Shown piece after piece: positions 48,490 to 57,529 of a stretch of DNA of 64,000 bases. The DNA lies in the NCBI GenBank assembly GCA_021463145.1, contig JAJTWZ010000001.1, forward strand, positions 124,001 to 188,000, read 5' to 3'. This DNA comes from Blastocatellia bacterium. GTDB taxonomy: Bacteria; Acidobacteriota; Blastocatellia; UBA7656; JADIYM01. Both the position numbers and the translations under genes were made by a program. The notes beneath the pieces are model-generated. The model had not been told where the DNA came from, made no database searches, and saw only the letters and a list, made by a program, of their open reading frames with translations. The number at the start of each line of letters is the position of its first letter. The stretch's first letter is position 1.

Positions 48490-48514
48490 GGCCCCGCGCC
48501 AACTGCGCGGGGCC
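48490..48514 (-). terminator. intrinsic-terminator-like hairpin in the 5' leader of the MTHFR-type gene
   Basis: GGCCCCGCGC-(5-base loop)-GCGCGGGGCC is a perfect 10-bp stem. On the minus strand it is followed by TTTGT, and on the plus strand by no T-run. It ends 31 bases before the ATG, so a gene-regulated attenuator is the natural reading. No riboswitch of a class I know (SAM-I, SAH, cobalamin) could be recognised in the leader. Confidence 0.5.
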
Positions 48515-48598
48515 TAACGAAAGTCCCGGACAGTTAGCAGTTTTTTCCGTGGAGCAATTGCCGAAAATCGCCACGCCGGGGCATCGCCCGGACTTTGG

Positions 48599-48627
48599 AC
48601 GTTACCCGCCGGTGTCCGGAGTGTCAA
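48599..48627 (-). promoter_or_regulatory. candidate promoter of the methyltransferase/MTHFR gene
   Basis: A -35 TTGACA (48627-48622) and a weak -10 TAACGT (48604-48599) with a 17-base spacer. The leader would run about 135 bases to the ATG and pass through the hairpin at 48490-48514. A 7-bp complementary pair AAAGTCC/GGACTTT (48520-48526 and 48590-48596) lies inside it, but begins at or before the predicted start of transcription, so its role is doubtful. Confidence 0.45.
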
Positions 48628-48744
48628 GCTGGTGCAACTTCAGCGTTTCGTTCGCGTATCAACGCGGCACGCTGGCGGCTATCCACCAACCCGCCGCCGT
48701 GTCGAATCCGTTTCCAGCAGCAATCGACCAGCAACAGGAGCGCG

Positions 48745-50091
48745 ATGACGGAGAGCAACCCACCAGGCGGGCCATTGGCCCGGGTCCGTTTAGCCGTCAT
48801 CGGGATCGCGCTGCTGGTGCTGTTCATACCGTTCGTCTCCTCCTTCGCGGGCGTCGATCCGCAGTCGGTTCCCGAGGCCGGGATTTCCGCACAGGCGCCT
48901 GCCGAACCGGCGCTCCTCGAGCCGGATCCCAACGCCGAGTGGCGGCGGACGGGCAAGACGCGGAGCCAGCTAGTGATCGGAATCAGGCTTGCCGATACCC
49001 TGACCGGACTTGGTTTCCTGGCCTGGCTTGCCTTCTCCGGCGCCGCGGCGCGTTTCCGAAGTGTCCTGTCGGCCCTCATCCGCAGCCAGTGGCTCGTCCG
49101 GGCGATCTCCATTCTTCTTGTGACGATTGCCGTGACGGTCGCTTCGTTGCCGTTCGATCTCGCCAGGTACGCGGTGTCGATGTCATATGGGATCGGGCGT
49201 CAGCCTCTAGGCGCGTGGTTGGGCGATCAGGCTATCGGACTTGCCGTCACATCGGCATCGGCTGTGTTCCTGGGCCAGCTCTTCTACTCGCTGCTCCGGC
49301 GGCGTCCGGCAACCTGGTGGAGATGGGTCGCTGGCGCTGGAGTGCCGCTCTCGATGCTGGCTGTCCTGCTCTCGCCGCTCTACATCGAGCTGTTCAACGA
49401 CTTCGCGCCGATATCGAATCGTGCCGTCGCCGAACGCATCCTCGAACTGGCGGGACGCGCCGGAGTTCCGGCGGACGAGGTGTTCGAGATCGATATGAGC
49501 CGCCAGACGCGCGCGGCAAATGCATTCGTGACCGGTATCGGGCCGACTGCCACCATCGCATTAGGCGATACCCTTCTCGAGAACTTCAGCGAACAGGAAA
49601 CGCTGTTCGTCATGGCGCACGAAATGGGCCACTACGTCCGAAACCATCTGTGGATCGGACTCGCCGTGGCGGTAGTAACGTCGGCGTTCGGGTCCTGGCT
49701 GCTCCAGCGAATTCTCGACCGCATTCTGCGGCGATACCACGGCCGGCTCGGCTACACGGCCCTGGCGGACGTGGCAAGCCTTCCGTTAATCCTGCTTGTC
49801 GCCGGCGTGCTTTCGCTTGCGGGAGAACCAGTGAGCAACACCATTTCCCGCTCGATGGAAACGGATGCGGATCGCTTTGCGCTGCGACTCACCGTACCGG
49901 AAGACGTGTCGCCAGAGGCCGCCGCCTCTACGTTCGAGCGGCTCGGCCAACTCGCACTGTCGGACCCCAGCCCGAACCCGATCGTCCGGTTCGTGTACTG
50001 GAGCCACCCGACTCTCGACGAGCGTGTGGCCCTCGTGCGCGAAACGGCCGGCGCCGCGCCTGCTTACCGCGCGCGGCCCTCAGGTCCCTGA
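48745..50091 (+). CDS. M48-family zinc metalloprotease (Ste24/CaaX-type)
   Basis: 448 residues from MTESNPPGG, with AGGAG four bases upstream. Hydrophobic segments (about 14-32, 78-98, 118-135, 160-180, 198-216) precede the HEMGH zinc motif (292-296). The third ligand Glu lies in SRSMETDADRFAL. The order of helices and the SRQTRAANAFVTGIGPT region match the Ste24/CaaX prenyl protease 1 branch more than HtpX. Bacteria lack prenylated CaaX proteins, so it likely trims membrane or abnormal proteins. Divergent from the MTHFR-type gene. Confidence 0.93.
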   Translation: MTESNPPGGPLARVRLAVIGIALLVLFIPFVSSFAGVDPQSVPEAGISAQAPAEPALLEPDPNAEWRRTGKTRSQLVIGIRLADTLTGLGFLAWLAFSGAAARFRSVLSALIRSQWLVRAISILLVTIAVTVASLPFDLARYAVSMSYGIGRQPLGAWLGDQAIGLAVTSASAVFLGQLFYSLLRRRPATWWRWVAGAGVPLSMLAVLLSPLYIELFNDFAPISNRAVAERILELAGRAGVPADEVFEIDMSRQTRAANAFVTGIGPTATIALGDTLLENFSEQETLFVMAHEMGHYVRNHLWIGLAVAVVTSAFGSWLLQRILDRILRRYHGRLGYTALADVASLPLILLVAGVLSLAGEPVSNTISRSMETDADRFALRLTVPEDVSPEAAASTFERLGQLALSDPSPNPIVRFVYWSHPTLDERVALVRETAGAAPAYRARPSGP

Positions 50092-50164
50092 CTCTCACAG
50101 GCCGTCTGTGGTACAAGAGGTCCTCCGGGGTAGCCCAGGTCCACTGTCGGAGTCTCGCGCATCA

Positions 50165-51397
50165 ATGCGAGCGGTCTTCACTCATTTAACAGGAATCCGG
50201 CGAGGCGAGCGACAGGTGCTGGCCGAGCCACAGATCACGGTCGGACGCGCTCCGGCGAGTCTTCTCGCCTTTCCACCCGGAGACACCCGCGCCTCGGCTC
50301 ACCACGCCGAGATCACGTACGACGGGGCAGGCTACGTCGTCCGAGATACCGGCTCGACGAACGGAACCTTCGTCAACGGGCGGCGCGTTTACAGCTTTCG
50401 CTTGAAGTCTGGCGACGTGCTCGAGTTCGGCACTGGCGGCCCGAAGGTACAGTTCGACGTTGAGGGAGATCCGGGTCCTGACCTGCCCCCGACGGTCGCG
50501 CCGACGCAGGGACTCGACTCCGCGATCCCCGGCAACGGATCGCGAGCACCGCAGTCGAAAGAGTTCGGCCGGACGACCGTCCGCCTGATGATCGACCGTG
50601 CGGTCAAGAAGACGTCGACGCAGTTCAAAGTCCTGGTGGCCGTCCTTTCGGTGCTCGTGGTTTCGCTGGTCGTTGTGGTGGGTTATCTGGCGATGCGTCC
50701 GTCGCCCGTGTCGCAGGGCTTCGACTTCAGGGCAATTGCTTCAGAGAACCAGGCCGCCGTGGTGTTTCTCTACGTCAGGTTCTCACTCACGGACGAGAAC
50801 GGGACTCCAATAGAGGAAGACGCGGCGACTGGCTCCGGTTTCGTCGTGTCGCCGGACGGCTACATCGTTACCAATCGGCACGTTCTGCAGTTGTGGGAGT
50901 ACGACGAGAACTGGGTGCGAAACCGGTACAAGGGCGTTATCCGCGAGATCAAGGTCGTCTTCGCCGATCGCAGTCCGGATGCCGCCATCCCGGGAGAACT
51001 CGTACGATTGTCGGACTCGATCGACACCGACCTCGCCATCCTGCGCGTGAAGCCTTTCGAGAAAATGCCCTATCTAAGGAATTTCAACACCGACATCTCC
51101 ACACTCGGTCAGGGCGACCCGGTGGCAGTGATCGGATACCCGCTCGGCAAGGACCTTTTCACGTTCACGCAGGCGAAGACGGCCGAAACCAGCCTCTCGA
51201 CGGGTGTAATCAGCAAGGTGGCGGCAAAGAAGATCCAGCTGGATGCGTCGGCCAACAACGGCAACTCCGGCGGACCTGTCTTCGATCGGAACGGCAACGT
51301 CATCGCAGTGCTCACGCAGGGTCTGGCATCGATGAACGCTCAGAACATCAACTTCGGAACGCCAATTGGCCAGGCGTTGGAACTTGTTCCAAAGTAG
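50165..51397 (+). CDS. FHA domain-TM-trypsin-like serine protease
   Basis: 410 residues. An N-terminal FHA phosphopeptide-binding domain (about 1-95) has the HAEITYDGAGYVVRDTGSTN motif with Gly and Ser of the loops in place. A Pro-rich linker (100-145), one transmembrane helix (155-176) and an S1-type protease domain (195-410) follow. The triad is His239 (TNRHV), Asp289 (DTDLAIL) and Ser368 (GNSGGPVF). The topology implies a cytoplasmic FHA and a periplasmic protease. No PDZ domain. Located just after the M48 protease in the same direction. Confidence 0.93.
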   Translation: MRAVFTHLTGIRRGERQVLAEPQITVGRAPASLLAFPPGDTRASAHHAEITYDGAGYVVRDTGSTNGTFVNGRRVYSFRLKSGDVLEFGTGGPKVQFDVEGDPGPDLPPTVAPTQGLDSAIPGNGSRAPQSKEFGRTTVRLMIDRAVKKTSTQFKVLVAVLSVLVVSLVVVVGYLAMRPSPVSQGFDFRAIASENQAAVVFLYVRFSLTDENGTPIEEDAATGSGFVVSPDGYIVTNRHVLQLWEYDENWVRNRYKGVIREIKVVFADRSPDAAIPGELVRLSDSIDTDLAILRVKPFEKMPYLRNFNTDISTLGQGDPVAVIGYPLGKDLFTFTQAKTAETSLSTGVISKVAAKKIQLDASANNGNSGGPVFDRNGNVIAVLTQGLASMNAQNINFGTPIGQALELVPK

Positions 51398-51433
51398 GCA
51401 GCCGGAACCTTCCGGAACGGACCGTGGATCGCC

Positions 51434-52771
51434 TCAGGGCTTCGCGTCGAGAAGTTCGAGAACCAGCGACTCGAACTCGCGCTTGACGTGAGCATGACGC
51501 TCGCCCGTCGCTGGTCCCGAGAAACCGGCGTGAATTCGCTTCACGCGCCCGTCCCGGCCGATGAATATAGTCGTCGGATAGGCGCCGAATCCTTCGAGCT
51601 GAGGAAGCGTTCGCGCAATCTCGCCGTCCGCCGTCGTGCCGGCCATCAGAATCGGGAACTCGATCCCGTACTTCTTCCGGAATATCTCTATCTGGCGGGC
51701 ATTCCGCGCAAGGTCGGGCGTGTACTCGTACGCGAGCATCACGACCTCGAGCCCCTTCGCTTTGTACCGGCGTGAAAGGTCGGCCAGCAGTGGCGCCGAG
51801 TCGTGGCAATTGGGGCACCAGGTGCCCATAATATCGACGACTACGACTTTGCCGGTGAACCTGGCGTCCGTAAGAGACACCATCGCCCCGGACGGGTCGG
51901 GAAGCGAAAAAGCGAATGGCGCGGCCGGATCCTTCACCTTCGTCAGCGTGAAGGGATCGGCCGGCACGGGATCGCCGACTGCATTACGTTCCTTTCGGAT
52001 TGCCTTCCACGTTCCTTCGTACGAGAGTCCTGACGAAAGTTTCCCGATCAGTGATCCGTCCGGCTGCAGCGTTCCGTCGATTTTCACGACGTGGATTCCG
52101 TCGAACCGGCTCATATGCAGTACCGCCGCACCGGATACCGGGTCGCGCCTGAGCGTCCCGGCAAGCAATCCATAATCGCCACTCACCGGGATGATCGTTC
52201 CGGTCAGGTCGGCAACACCGGCCACCCTCGACGGGCGGGCGGTGAACGTGGCGTCGCTCACGTCAGGATCCTTCGTATTCGGATCGCGTATCGTGATCAG
52301 CCAGTCACCCGAAACCTCCATCGATGGCTCGATGCCGGCGGCCGGAATGGGGCCCTTGGATGGCTTTGGCGATCGCTCGGCGACGAACTTGTAAGTGCCG
52401 ACGCCACTGCGCGTCTGCCGCTGATACTGCCCGACGAGCCGCGTCCGGGCGGCGTCTTCGAACGTCGCCGTGATCCGGCCATCGTACTCGTCGAGCCGTA
52501 GCACGAGCGTTGTGCCGTCGAACGAACCGGCCGAAAAAGCCATTCGCTCCGGACCGTTGAGGATGGCGCCACTCACGGCTTTTCCGCGCCGCTTCAGGTC
52601 GAGTCCGAACGCTACAGGTCCCGACGGAACCAGGAGCGCGGCATCCCAACGCCCCGAAAGCGGATCCGACTCCGACTTCGACTTCTTCTGAGCGCTTGCC
52701 CCGGCCGGAAAAACGGACAGTACGGCGAGCGTTGCGACGGCGATAGCGCGGTGAAAGGTGTAACGAGACAT
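51434..52771 (-). CDS. secreted TlpA-like thiol-disulfide oxidoreductase
   Basis: 445 residues. Signal peptide (1-28). The first 270 residues form a lipocalin- or beta-sandwich-like region (SGRWDAALLVPSGPVAFGLDL repeats itself in part later). A thioredoxin domain follows from about 285, with the CPNC active site (Cys319, Cys322) in GTWCPNCHDSAPLL and cis-Pro in FGAYPTTIFIG. The family reduces or oxidises extracytoplasmic thiols, for example in cytochrome c maturation. Converges on the FHA protease; small inverted repeats lie at the junction (51402-51415). Confidence 0.9.
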   Translation of the reverse strand: MSRYTFHRAIAVATLAVLSVFPAGASAQKKSKSESDPLSGRWDAALLVPSGPVAFGLDLKRRGKAVSGAILNGPERMAFSAGSFDGTTLVLRLDEYDGRITATFEDAARTRLVGQYQRQTRSGVGTYKFVAERSPKPSKGPIPAAGIEPSMEVSGDWLITIRDPNTKDPDVSDATFTARPSRVAGVADLTGTIIPVSGDYGLLAGTLRRDPVSGAAVLHMSRFDGIHVVKIDGTLQPDGSLIGKLSSGLSYEGTWKAIRKERNAVGDPVPADPFTLTKVKDPAAPFAFSLPDPSGAMVSLTDARFTGKVVVVDIMGTWCPNCHDSAPLLADLSRRYKAKGLEVVMLAYEYTPDLARNARQIEIFRKKYGIEFPILMAGTTADGEIARTLPQLEGFGAYPTTIFIGRDGRVKRIHAGFSGPATGERHAHVKREFESLVLELLDAKP

Positions 52772-52967
52772 TCGAGAGCGACTCCTGGACGGATGGATTC
52801 GAGCACGTTCAGGGCGAAGTCTACTTCACGCCCGCAACGGTCCGCACTGGGGTCTTGCGCGGGATCAAGCTTCAGTGTGTCTCGAAGTCCACTCTTTTCC
52901 GAATCGGCGGCACGGGGTATAACAAGGTCACGCTGGCTCACCACGCGCCCGGAGACTCGAAAACTCG

Positions 52968-53744
52968 ATGACGAAAGTCGCGCTCGTTGCCCGCAATACC
53001 TTCCGCGAACTGGTCCGGGATCGGGTTCTGTACAACCTGATCTTTTTCGCGCTCTTGCTGATCGGGGCATCGCTGCTCGTCGGTCAACTCGCCATCGGAA
53101 ATCTCGAGAAGGTCATAAGCGACATCGGACTCAGCTCGATGAGGTTCTTCGGAATGCTCATCGCGATCTTCATTGGGATCCAACTGGTTTCCAAGGAAAT
53201 CGACCGGCGAACGATTTACAGCCTGCTTTCGAAGCCGGTACATCGGTACGAACTCGTCATCGGTAAGTTCTTCGGCCTTGGAATGACGCTGGCGATCAAC
53301 TCTTCGATCATGGCCGCCGGAATCGTCGCGGCGCTGCTGTGGGTGAGTTGGGGCTACGTCCCACAGATATCGGCCGTGCTGCCGGCGTCGTACATGATCT
53401 TTCTCGAATTGCTGGTGATCACAGGGATTGCGCTGGCAATGTCGACACTTTCGTCGCCTACGGTCTCCGCACTGGTGACGTTCCTCCTCTACATCGCCGG
53501 CAACTTTTCGTCGAACCTGCTCGCAATGGCGGATACGACCGACGCCGCGCCGCTCAAGTGGCTCCTGAAATCGCTCTATTTCGTCATTCCCAACCTGTCG
53601 AATTTCAGTGCAATATCGACGGCCGCACACGGTCAGATGATTTCCGGTGCGCGGCTTGGCTTTGCGACTCTTTACGTAGTGATCTACTGCGGAATTCTCG
53701 TGTCGATAGCCGTGCTCGTCTTCGATCGTAGAGACTTCAAATGA
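52968..53744 (+). CDS. ABC-2-type transporter permease
   Basis: 258 residues with six hydrophobic segments. The start MTKVALVARNTFRELVRDRVLYNL and the motif SKEIDRRTIYSLLSKPVHRYELV are typical of NatB/ABC-2 permeases. No ATP-binding subunit is present in the window, so the partner ATPase must lie elsewhere. First gene of an overlapping operon with the next three genes. A TATAAC at 52918-52923 may be its -10; the -35 is weak. Confidence 0.9.
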   Translation: MTKVALVARNTFRELVRDRVLYNLIFFALLLIGASLLVGQLAIGNLEKVISDIGLSSMRFFGMLIAIFIGIQLVSKEIDRRTIYSLLSKPVHRYELVIGKFFGLGMTLAINSSIMAAGIVAALLWVSWGYVPQISAVLPASYMIFLELLVITGIALAMSTLSSPTVSALVTFLLYIAGNFSSNLLAMADTTDAAPLKWLLKSLYFVIPNLSNFSAISTAAHGQMISGARLGFATLYVVIYCGILVSIAVLVFDRRDFK

Positions 53745-54688
53745 GCCGCTCCGCCCGCCTGATTCTCATGGCAGCGGTGTTTGGCGGCTTCGGCCTGATC
53801 GTGCCACTTCAACAATGGACGGACGCTCATTCAGCGACTGCCCTGGTCGAGGACGAAGCGCTCTATCTCTCGAACGGCGACCAGGTCAAACGGCTGGCGT
53901 TTGGCTACGATGCCCTGCTCGCCGACGTTTACTGGATGCGCGCTATCCAGCATTTCGGCGAGAAGGCCTTAGCGAACCGCGACCCTGCAAATCCGACCAG
54001 GACTCCTCCCCTGCTCCTTTATCCGCTGCTCGATGTAACGACGACGCTTGATCCCCAGTACATTGAACCGTATAGGTTTGGTGGGTTCTTTCTGGCGGAT
54101 TTCGTCGACCGGAAGCTTGCCGTCGAACTCATCGAAAAGGGCATCGCCGCAAATCCCGACAACCTGAGTCTCAGGCTCGATCTCGGATTCCTGTACTGGA
54201 GCACGGGCGACTGCGAATCAGCCTCTGAGGCGTATGCCGGCGGAGGACGAATTCCGGGCGCGGCACCCTGGGTCGCGCAGATGTCCGCTATCGTGCTCGC
54301 CGAGTGCGGAAAGCGTGACTTTGCCCTGCGGATGCTGCAGTCGATGTACGACTCGACGGACGATCCGCGCGTTCGTGAAGAAATCGAAGCGCGGATGAAG
54401 GGTTACATAGCGCTCGGCGAAATTGACGCTCTCGACCAGGCCGTTGCCGTGTACGAGTCGCGCTTCGGCGCTCCGCCGCAAAATCTGGAGCTGCTGGTTC
54501 GCGCGGTCCGGATACCTGAGACCGCCGGCGTGCGAATTCGCGTGAACGCTTCCGGTCAACCCGTCGACCCGAACGGCGAGCCGTACGTGTACGATCCGTC
54601 GACGCGCGCGATCACCACGAACCCCGAGAGCATCGTCCTGCCGACGGTCGTGATGAAGCAGTACGTCAAACAGAGCGACGCGAAATGA
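53741..54688 (+). CDS. TPR-like membrane-anchored protein
   Basis: 315 residues. One N-terminal hydrophobic segment (about 5-24). The domain begins with LAFGYDALLADVYWMRAIQHFG and contains helical repeats (KLAVELIEKGIAANPDN, then LRLDLGFLYWSTGDCESASE) that look like TPR units. The C-terminus has RIRVNASGQPVDPNGEPYVYD. The motif set is common in Acidobacteriota but unnamed. Its ATG overlaps the ABC permease stop (ATGA), so it may help that transporter. Confidence 0.8.
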   Translation: MSRSARLILMAAVFGGFGLIVPLQQWTDAHSATALVEDEALYLSNGDQVKRLAFGYDALLADVYWMRAIQHFGEKALANRDPANPTRTPPLLLYPLLDVTTTLDPQYIEPYRFGGFFLADFVDRKLAVELIEKGIAANPDNLSLRLDLGFLYWSTGDCESASEAYAGGGRIPGAAPWVAQMSAIVLAECGKRDFALRMLQSMYDSTDDPRVREEIEARMKGYIALGEIDALDQAVAVYESRFGAPPQNLELLVRAVRIPETAGVRIRVNASGQPVDPNGEPYVYDPSTRAITTNPESIVLPTVVMKQYVKQSDAK

Positions 54689-54701
54689 CTTCCTGCGACT
54701 G

Positions 54702-56336
54702 ATGAACCGGCCTCTGCTCATGATCGGGCTCGACGGTGTGGGAGCAGCGGTGCTTCGCAGTCTCATCGCCGAGGGGCTGACGCCGAACCTCGCCAGTCAC
54801 ATCGAGAAAGGCTGCTGCGGGCCGCTACGTGCAACTGTCCCGCCCATTACGGGGCCCTCGTGGCTGGGCATTGCGACCGGCCTGGATGTCGATCAGACAG
54901 GAGTCGCCGACTTCCTGGTGCGCCGGCCGCCGCTTTTCGACCTGCGAGCAATAGGATCGCGCGAGTTCCGCGGCAGGTCGATCTGGGACCACGCGGCCGC
55001 GGCTGGACTTCGCACGTGCGTGTTCAACTTCCCGATTCTCTTCCCGCCGTACGACGCGAACGGACTGATGGTGAGCGGATTCGGAACCGACGAATCCACG
55101 CAATGGACCTCGCCTCAGACATTGAAGGCCGAACTCATTGAAGCAGCCGGGCGCGATTACAACCTCTCGGTCAACTACCACTCCGAGCAATATGACGACG
55201 TTTCGCTCTTCCTCGGCGACCTCGAGGCCTCGATCGATCGGCGCGTTCGGGCGGCCTCATGGCTGCTTAGCCGCGAAGACTGGGACCTGGCCGTCTGCGT
55301 GTTTTCGGAGACGGACTGGCTGATGCACCGCTGCTGGCACATCCTCGACGCGAACGAATCGGCCGCGCCGTCGCCGGAGGACGCTCGCCTTCGCGACCGC
55401 GCGCGCGCCATCTTTACCCGGATCGACCGAGCCGTGCCCTTGCTGATGGACGCAATCGGAGATGGCGCGAGCCTGCTCGTTTGCTCCGATCACGGATTCG
55501 GATCGAACACGGGCACATTCAAAGTAAACGCCGCGCTCGAACGCGCCGGACTGTTGAAGCGCCGCGCGCCGTCGCGTCGCGGCGCAAGTGCGATTCACCG
55601 CGCAAGTGTGCGGCTGGCGCAGCGCGCCGGCGTGGCGGCCGCGCGCGCTCCCGGCTCGATCGGACGCACGCTTTCAAGCGTGCGGCGACGAGCCAGGCGT
55701 TTTCTGCCGAGAGACGACTCGGCCTATCTGTCCACCGTGATTGACACCGGATCCAGTGAAGCATTCGATCCGGGGCACACGATTCCGTTCGGTGGACTCT
55801 ACGTTGGACCGGCAGTCGAGCGTGGCTCGGGAGTCTACGCGATGACGCTGGACCGCGTCGGAACGCTTCTCACCGAGTCGGCTTTCGAGTCGGGTGTCTC
55901 GCTCGAAATCCGCCGGCCCTGGCTCGAGGCACAGTCTCATCCGGACTCGTTGCCCGACCTGCTCGTGTCGGGCGACGACTGGGGCACGACGTTCTCCAAG
56001 ACCGAGTTCGACGGGCCGCTTTTCGTTCCAGGTCCGTACTCGGCTCGGCACACGGGATCGCATCGAATCGACGGCGTGTACGTGGCCTCGGGTCCCTGCT
56101 TCGAACCGTCCACAGATCTCGCACCGGCGAGCGTGCTCGACATCGCTCCGACGGTACTGGCGTGTCTCGGGCTTGCAGCGCCGCAGGAATGCCGCGGCCG
56201 TATTCTTCCCTCATTCGCCGGCGAGCGCACCGGGCTCCCGGCGGCTGCGGCGACTTTCGCCGGGTCGCCCGAATCCGAAGCTGCCGACGACGAAGACGTT
56301 CGCGAGCGGTTGCGCGGTCTCGGGTACATCGAATGA
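54702..56336 (+). CDS. alkaline-phosphatase-superfamily protein (phosphodiesterase-like)
   Basis: 544 residues. The N-terminal strand LLMIGLDGVGAAVL carries the first metal Asp. Thr45 in RATVPPITGPSW is the likely catalytic residue, and the second metal cluster is in LVCSDHGFGSNTG. The pattern fits nucleotide pyrophosphatase/phosphodiesterases and phosphoglycerol transferases. In the Acidobacteriota context an envelope-polymer or lipid-linked substrate is plausible. It is followed by a glycosyltransferase gene coupled by ATGA, and shares the operon with an ABC permease. Confidence 0.87.
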   Translation: MNRPLLMIGLDGVGAAVLRSLIAEGLTPNLASHIEKGCCGPLRATVPPITGPSWLGIATGLDVDQTGVADFLVRRPPLFDLRAIGSREFRGRSIWDHAAAAGLRTCVFNFPILFPPYDANGLMVSGFGTDESTQWTSPQTLKAELIEAAGRDYNLSVNYHSEQYDDVSLFLGDLEASIDRRVRAASWLLSREDWDLAVCVFSETDWLMHRCWHILDANESAAPSPEDARLRDRARAIFTRIDRAVPLLMDAIGDGASLLVCSDHGFGSNTGTFKVNAALERAGLLKRRAPSRRGASAIHRASVRLAQRAGVAAARAPGSIGRTLSSVRRRARRFLPRDDSAYLSTVIDTGSSEAFDPGHTIPFGGLYVGPAVERGSGVYAMTLDRVGTLLTESAFESGVSLEIRRPWLEAQSHPDSLPDLLVSGDDWGTTFSKTEFDGPLFVPGPYSARHTGSHRIDGVYVASGPCFEPSTDLAPASVLDIAPTVLACLGLAAPQECRGRILPSFAGERTGLPAAAATFAGSPESEAADDEDVRERLRGLGYIE

Positions 56337-57475
56337 CGGAACCGGCGAAGATAGCGATAGTCGGGCCGACCCATCCGTTTCGCGGAGGCATAGCCCACCA
56401 CACGACGCTCCTGTACCGCCACCTCCGCGAACGCCATTCGATGCGGTTCATCGCCTTTCGGCGGCAGTATCCGATGTGGATCTACCCGGCGGCTACGGAT
56501 CGCGACCCAAGCGCGAAGCCGCTGGTCGAGCCGGACGTCGATTGCATGCTCGACTCGATGAACCCATTGACGTGGATCGGCGCAGGGCGCCGGCTGCGAG
56601 CGTTCGCGCCGGACGCGGTCATCATCCCCTGGTGGGTGGCGTTCTGGGCTCCCACGATGTGGACGGTCGCGAAGCTGGCGCGGCGGGGCGGCCGGACGCG
56701 TATCGTTTTTCTCTGCCACAACGTCGTCGAGCACGAATCGAGCGCGGCGCGCAGACTCGTGACGCAGGCTGCTCTGCGAACTGGAGACCGGTTTGTGGTG
56801 CATTCCGACGAAGACCTCGCAAATCTCGCGAAGCTCGTTCCCGGCCGTCCAATAACGCGCGCCGCCCTTCCGAGCTTCGGCGCCGTCGCTTCCGAAAGAC
56901 CCTCTCGCGAAGAGGCGCGCCGACAGCTCGGACTCGCCATTGACGTTCCAACGTTGCTCTTCTTTGGTTTCGTGCGGCCGTACAAGGGCCTGCGACACGT
57001 GCTCGATGCGATGCCCGCGATACTTGCCCGCCGTCCCGTGCGTCTTGTCATCGCTGGCGAGTTCTGGAGAGATCGCCAGCAGTACCTCGACCAGATCGGC
57101 CGGCTTGGGCTGCGCGACGCAGTTACCGTAATCGACCGGTACGTCGCAAACGAGGAAGTCGGCCGACTGTTCGCGGCGGCGGATCTGGTCGTTCAGCCCT
57201 ACGAAACTGCCACGCAGAGCGCCGTCACGCAGATCGCCTTCGATTCCGGCCGTCCAGTCGTGGTCACGAGCGTGGGCGGACTGCCCGAGACGGTTTGCCA
57301 CGGAGAAACGGGCTACGTCGTCGCTCCGTTCGATCCGCCCGCAATCGCCGATGCCGTCGCCGACTTCTTCGACAACGACAGGGCGGCCACCATGGAAGCT
57401 GCCATCGCCGAAGACTCCGAGCGCTTCGCCTGGCCCCGCTACATCGAGCGAATCGAAGAATCGATCCTGCCCTGA
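56333..57475 (+). CDS. GT4-type glycosyltransferase
   Basis: 380 residues from MTEPAKIAIVGPTHPFRGGIAHHT, whose ATG overlaps the upstream stop (ATGA). The two-lobe GT-B layout shows VGPTHPFRGGI at the N-terminus. The C-terminal nucleotide-sugar site has LLFFGFVRPYKGLRHVLDAM and VTSVGGLPETVCHGETGYVV, with the catalytic-lobe Glu in place. Retaining GT4 transferases use UDP-, GDP- or ADP-sugars; the acceptor is unknown. Confidence 0.93.
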   Translation: MTEPAKIAIVGPTHPFRGGIAHHTTLLYRHLRERHSMRFIAFRRQYPMWIYPAATDRDPSAKPLVEPDVDCMLDSMNPLTWIGAGRRLRAFAPDAVIIPWWVAFWAPTMWTVAKLARRGGRTRIVFLCHNVVEHESSAARRLVTQAALRTGDRFVVHSDEDLANLAKLVPGRPITRAALPSFGAVASERPSREEARRQLGLAIDVPTLLFFGFVRPYKGLRHVLDAMPAILARRPVRLVIAGEFWRDRQQYLDQIGRLGLRDAVTVIDRYVANEEVGRLFAAADLVVQPYETATQSAVTQIAFDSGRPVVVTSVGGLPETVCHGETGYVVAPFDPPAIADAVADFFDNDRAATMEAAIAEDSERFAWPRYIERIEESILP

Positions 57476-57500
57476 CCGCAAGAAGGGCTTCTGCTAGAAT
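57472..57500 (+). promoter_or_regulatory. candidate promoter for gatCA
   Basis: CTGACC (57472-57477, four of six matches to the -35) is followed after 17 bases by TAGAAT (57495-57500, five of six matches to the -10). Transcription would begin near 57507, 23 bases before gatC. The -35 overlaps the end of the glycosyltransferase gene. Confidence 0.5.
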
Positions 57501-57529
57501 CCGCCGTTCGAAATCAGAACGGGGGATTT

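Noticed and set aside
48459-48600. SAM-I, SAH or cobalamin riboswitch in the MTHFR-type leader
   Set aside because: The conserved core sequences of these classes are not visible. Only a generic hairpin and short pairings are present, so I report a leader structure, not a named riboswitch.
55937-57481. 514-codon minus-strand frame opposite the glycosyltransferase
   Set aside because: Antisense shadow; the plus-strand frame carries clear GT4 motifs.
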